A stretch of DNA of 64,000 bases from Hylemonella sp. UBA6679. Lineage in GTDB: Bacteria; Pseudomonadota; Gammaproteobacteria; Burkholderiales; Burkholderiaceae_C. The number at the start of each line of letters is the position of its first letter. The stretch's first letter is position 1. The position numbers were made by a program, and so were the translations under genes. Below are positions 61,901 to 64,000 of the stretch, one piece after another. The notes below the pieces were generated by a model. The model searched no databases. It was given only the letters and a program-made list of their open reading frames with translations, and had not been told where the DNA came from. Location: positions 1 through 64,000 of the forward strand of contig DKJZ01000069.1 in NCBI GenBank assembly GCA_002454975.1, in the 5' to 3' direction.

Positions 61901-62734
61901 TCAGGCGAACATGTCGGGCTGTGTGGCCACCAAGTGGTCGTAAATGGGCTGGAAGTGCAACCAGCCGATGTACTCAGAGCCCACGTGTTCGCGGCTGTAG
62001 CGTGCGCGCTCTGGGGGCACAAGCACGGGTTTGTGGCCTGAGGCTTCGACCAACATTTGTTGACGGCAGCAACGCTCAAGCGCAATGAACCAAAAGGCCG
62101 CGGCCTCAATGCTGTGGCGGCTGGCGGTCAACAAGCCATGGTTTTGGTGAATGGCCGCCTTCACACCTGTGAACCAATCGCAAACCGCCAAGCCGGCTTT
62201 TTCTTCAACAGCCACTTGGCCGGCTTCGTCTTTGATGACGATGTGGTCTTCAAAAAACGCCGCAGCGTCTTGCGAGATGGGCTCAAGCGGGCGGCCCAAT
62301 GCAGCAAACGCGGTGCCATACACCGTGTGCGCATGACACATGGAAATGATGTCGGGATGGGCCTCGTGCACCGCAGCGTGCAACACAAAACCAGCGCGGT
62401 TGATGGCATGCTTGCCCTCGACCACTTGCCCTTTGTGATCGGCCAAGATCAGGTTCGACACTTTGACTTGTGCAAAGTGCACACACATGGGGTTGGTCCA
62501 GTACAGCTCAGGATGCTCAGGGTCGCGAATGGTGAGGTGACCAGCGAAACCGTAATCGAAACCCTCCAAGGCAAAGGCGCGGCAAGCGGCCACCAGGCGC
62601 TGCTTGCGGTGCAAGCGCTCGGCCTCGAAGCTGTCAAACGCTTTGATCTCGGGGTAGATCAAGCCGGTTTGCGTGGGGTCGTAAATCGATTTCTTTTGAA
62701 CATTCGCTTGAGGTGTTTTGACTTTATCCAACAT
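61901..62734 (-). CDS. Class II aldolase/adducin family protein
   Basis: 277 residues with the zinc-dependent class II aldolase fold (aldolase/epimerase type): HEAHPDIISMCHAHTVYGTA holds a His pair and HQNHGLLT the third zinc His. This fold cleaves or epimerises phosphosugars and related acids, and the substrate here is unknown. AAGGAGAC six bases before ATG 62734 supports this start (MLDKVKTPQANVQK). It is the last gene of a - strand operon with the reductase (17 bases apart). Confidence 0.88.
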   Translation of the reverse strand: MLDKVKTPQANVQKKSIYDPTQTGLIYPEIKAFDSFEAERLHRKQRLVAACRAFALEGFDYGFAGHLTIRDPEHPELYWTNPMCVHFAQVKVSNLILADHKGQVVEGKHAINRAGFVLHAAVHEAHPDIISMCHAHTVYGTAFAALGRPLEPISQDAAAFFEDHIVIKDEAGQVAVEEKAGLAVCDWFTGVKAAIHQNHGLLTASRHSIEAAAFWFIALERCCRQQMLVEASGHKPVLVPPERARYSREHVGSEYIGWLHFQPIYDHLVATQPDMFA

Positions 62735-62751
62735 CGCTGTCTCCTTCAAAA

Positions 62752-63717
62752 TTACAAATTCAAAGACAAGGTTTTACCCTTGGCACGTGACACACACACG
62801 GTGAGGCAATGCGTTTTTTCCTCATCGCTCAAGATGTAGTCACGGTGGTCCACCTCGCCATCCACATACTCAACTTTGCAAGCACCGCACAAGCCCGACA
62901 AACACGAGGTCGACACGCGTCGGCCTGTGAGTTCAATGGCGCGCACAATGGTTTGATCTGGCCCCACCTGAATGGTCTCGCCGCTCTTGACCAAATGCAC
63001 CTCAAAGGCACCATCGGGCAAGTCGGTCGCTTTGGGTTCCGGGGCTTTGAAATGCTCACTGTGCACCGCCTCTTGGGGCCAATGCTCGCTGGCCTGCGCA
63101 CAGGCATTCATGAAGCCCACTGGGCCGCAGTAATACACATGCGTGTTGGGCGCAGCCACTTTGAGCAAGCCTGCAATGTCCAAACCTTTGCCTGGCTCAC
63201 CACCGTCAAAATGGAAATGCAAGTGCGCTTGGGGCACCAGGGCTTGCAACTCTTTCATGAAAGCCACATGGCCCGGGCTGCGCGCGCAGTAGTGCAACTC
63301 AAACGAAGCCCCTGCAGCTTGGAGCGTGTGCGCCATGGCTTTCAAGGGCGTGATGCCTATGCCGCCTGCGATCAAGATGGAATGCTGGGCTGCACTTGCC
63401 AAAGGAAACGCGTTGCGTGCAGCACCCACCTGCAAGAGATCGCCCACCCGAACCTTGTGGTGCAGGGCTGAGGAACCGCCGCGGCTTTTGGCCTCCAGCA
63501 AGACACCCAGCAACCAATGGCTGGTGTCGCTGGGGTCACCTGCGAGCGAGTACGAACGCACCACGCCACCTGGCAGATGCACGTCCACATGCGCACCAGC
63601 TTCAAAGGGCTTCAGGGCATGGCCCTCTGGGTCCACCAGTTCGTAGGAACAAATGCCTTGGGCTTGCCAACGAATGGCCTGCACCCTCAGCAGTTGGGTG
63701 TCGGTTGCTGTGCTCAT
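62752..63717 (-). CDS. Oxygenase reductase (FNR plus plant-type 2Fe-2S)
   Basis: 321 residues in the phthalate-dioxygenase-reductase/VanB order: flavin domain (VRSYSLAGDPSDTSHW), NAD domain (ILIAGGIGITPLKAMAHTL), and a C-terminal [2Fe-2S] domain with Cys in STSCLSGLCGACKVEY and the fourth in KTHCLTVCVSR. It should pass NADH electrons to a Rieske oxygenase or demethylase. Its ATG overlaps the stop of the upstream gene. Confidence 0.93.
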   Translation of the reverse strand: MSTATDTQLLRVQAIRWQAQGICSYELVDPEGHALKPFEAGAHVDVHLPGGVVRSYSLAGDPSDTSHWLLGVLLEAKSRGGSSALHHKVRVGDLLQVGAARNAFPLASAAQHSILIAGGIGITPLKAMAHTLQAAGASFELHYCARSPGHVAFMKELQALVPQAHLHFHFDGGEPGKGLDIAGLLKVAAPNTHVYYCGPVGFMNACAQASEHWPQEAVHSEHFKAPEPKATDLPDGAFEVHLVKSGETIQVGPDQTIVRAIELTGRRVSTSCLSGLCGACKVEYVDGEVDHRDYILSDEEKTHCLTVCVSRAKGKTLSLNL

Positions 63718-64000
63718 GCGTGACGCTTGGCCAACACGTCTTGTTGCAAGGCTTCCATTTTGGCTTTGACAAAATCAGTGCGCTCTTGGCCCTTGAGCTT
63801 GTCAGCCTCGGTGAGGATCACCACCACTTGCTTGGCCAAATAGCGGCGCAAGGTCACCTCTTCTTCGGTGGTGCGACCCACCGGCAAGTCAAACACATTG
63901 CCTGAGCAATAGCTGTTGGGCTGGCCATCGTTGTCGCGCAACCACTGGGCAAATTGCTCAGGACCTGCGTTGGGGTTAGAGCCGCGCACCGCGTCTCGCA
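63714..64000 (-). CDS. C-terminal end of an unrecognised catabolic protein, cut by window edge
   Basis: The frame is open to the window end (RDAVRGSNPNAGPEQFAQW...), so about 95 C-terminal residues are visible. They are hydrophilic, with NSYCSGNVFDLP and a helical tail ending DVLAKRHA. I do not recognise the family. It overlaps the reductase by four bases, so it is the upstream gene of that operon and could be the oxygenase part, but that is inferred only from context. Confidence 0.5.
   Translation of the reverse strand, partial: RDAVRGSNPNAGPEQFAQWLRDNDGQPNSYCSGNVFDLPVGRTTEEEVTLRRYLAKQVVVILTEADKLKGQERTDFVKAKMEALQQDVLAKRHA

Noticed and set aside
1..64000. Insertion sequences, prophage, integrons, CRISPR arrays
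   Set aside because: I saw no transposase, integrase, phage structural protein, or regularly spaced direct repeats; only short repeats were found.

Overview
The window is a contiguous piece of a chromosome from a betaproteobacterium, order Burkholderiales, most likely family Comamonadaceae (Limnohabitans/Rhodoferax/Polaromonas type). The evidence is gene order: gltA then leuCDB-asd-fimV-truA-trpFBA-accD on the left, and the long reverse-strand block rpmF-plsX-fabHDG-acpP-fabF-mucD-lepA-lepB-rnc-era-recO-pdxJ-acpS-nagZ, together with a Bug/TTT-type solute-binding protein, indolepyruvate oxidoreductase with the betaproteobacterial fused subunits, and high-GC coding with TAAAAT-like -10 boxes. 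Coding density is very high, with many 4-base ATGA overlaps. I see no insertion sequence, integrase, prophage or CRISPR array. The gene assignments rest on motifs and neighbourhood read by eye; no database search was made.

Layout. 1-1.6 kb: 3' part of citrate synthase and an orphan CxxC protein. 1.6-12.9 kb (+): leucine biosynthesis, aspartate-semialdehyde dehydrogenase, FimV, TruA, the late tryptophan genes and acetyl-CoA carboxylase beta. 12.9-16.7 kb: YggT, lysyl-tRNA synthetase, a YgjP-like metallopeptidase and NagZ. 16.7-31.3 kb (-): housekeeping block for pyridoxine, RecO, Era, RNase III, signal peptidase, LepA, the periplasmic protease MucD, the fatty-acid synthesis cluster and L32. 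The cells of this block that usually lie beside mucD in relatives, rpoE-rseA-rseB, are absent; a small YgfX-like membrane protein sits there instead. 31.4-40.6 kb: HD-GYP response regulator, CNNM/CBS membrane protein, ApaH, a DEAD-box helicase, then an OmpA-domain protein paired with an exported TPR-CHAT (caspase-like) protein, and Dcd. 40.7-50.2 kb: indolepyruvate ferredoxin oxidoreductase, solute-binding protein, Crp-like regulator, glycerate kinase, a lipoprotein, tRNA-Ser, a quinone reductase-like enzyme and a cytochrome P460 lipoprotein. 50.3-54.1 kb: a FIST sensor plus hybrid histidine kinase operon. 54.2-61.7 kb: HemW, RdgB, RNase PH, YicC, Gmk, RpoZ, SpoT, GreB and tRNA-Arg. 61.9-64 kb: start of a catabolic operon (class II aldolase, plant-type-ferredoxin reductase, and a cut-off upstream gene).

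The items I would look at first are: the OmpA/TPR-CHAT pair; a possible small RNA with its own terminator just upstream of lepA, next to two DnaA-box-like sites; the missing rpoE-rseAB; the FIST-kinase operon with a degenerate second receiver; and a short dispersed intergenic repeat found three times (upstream of leuB, nagZ and rdgB).
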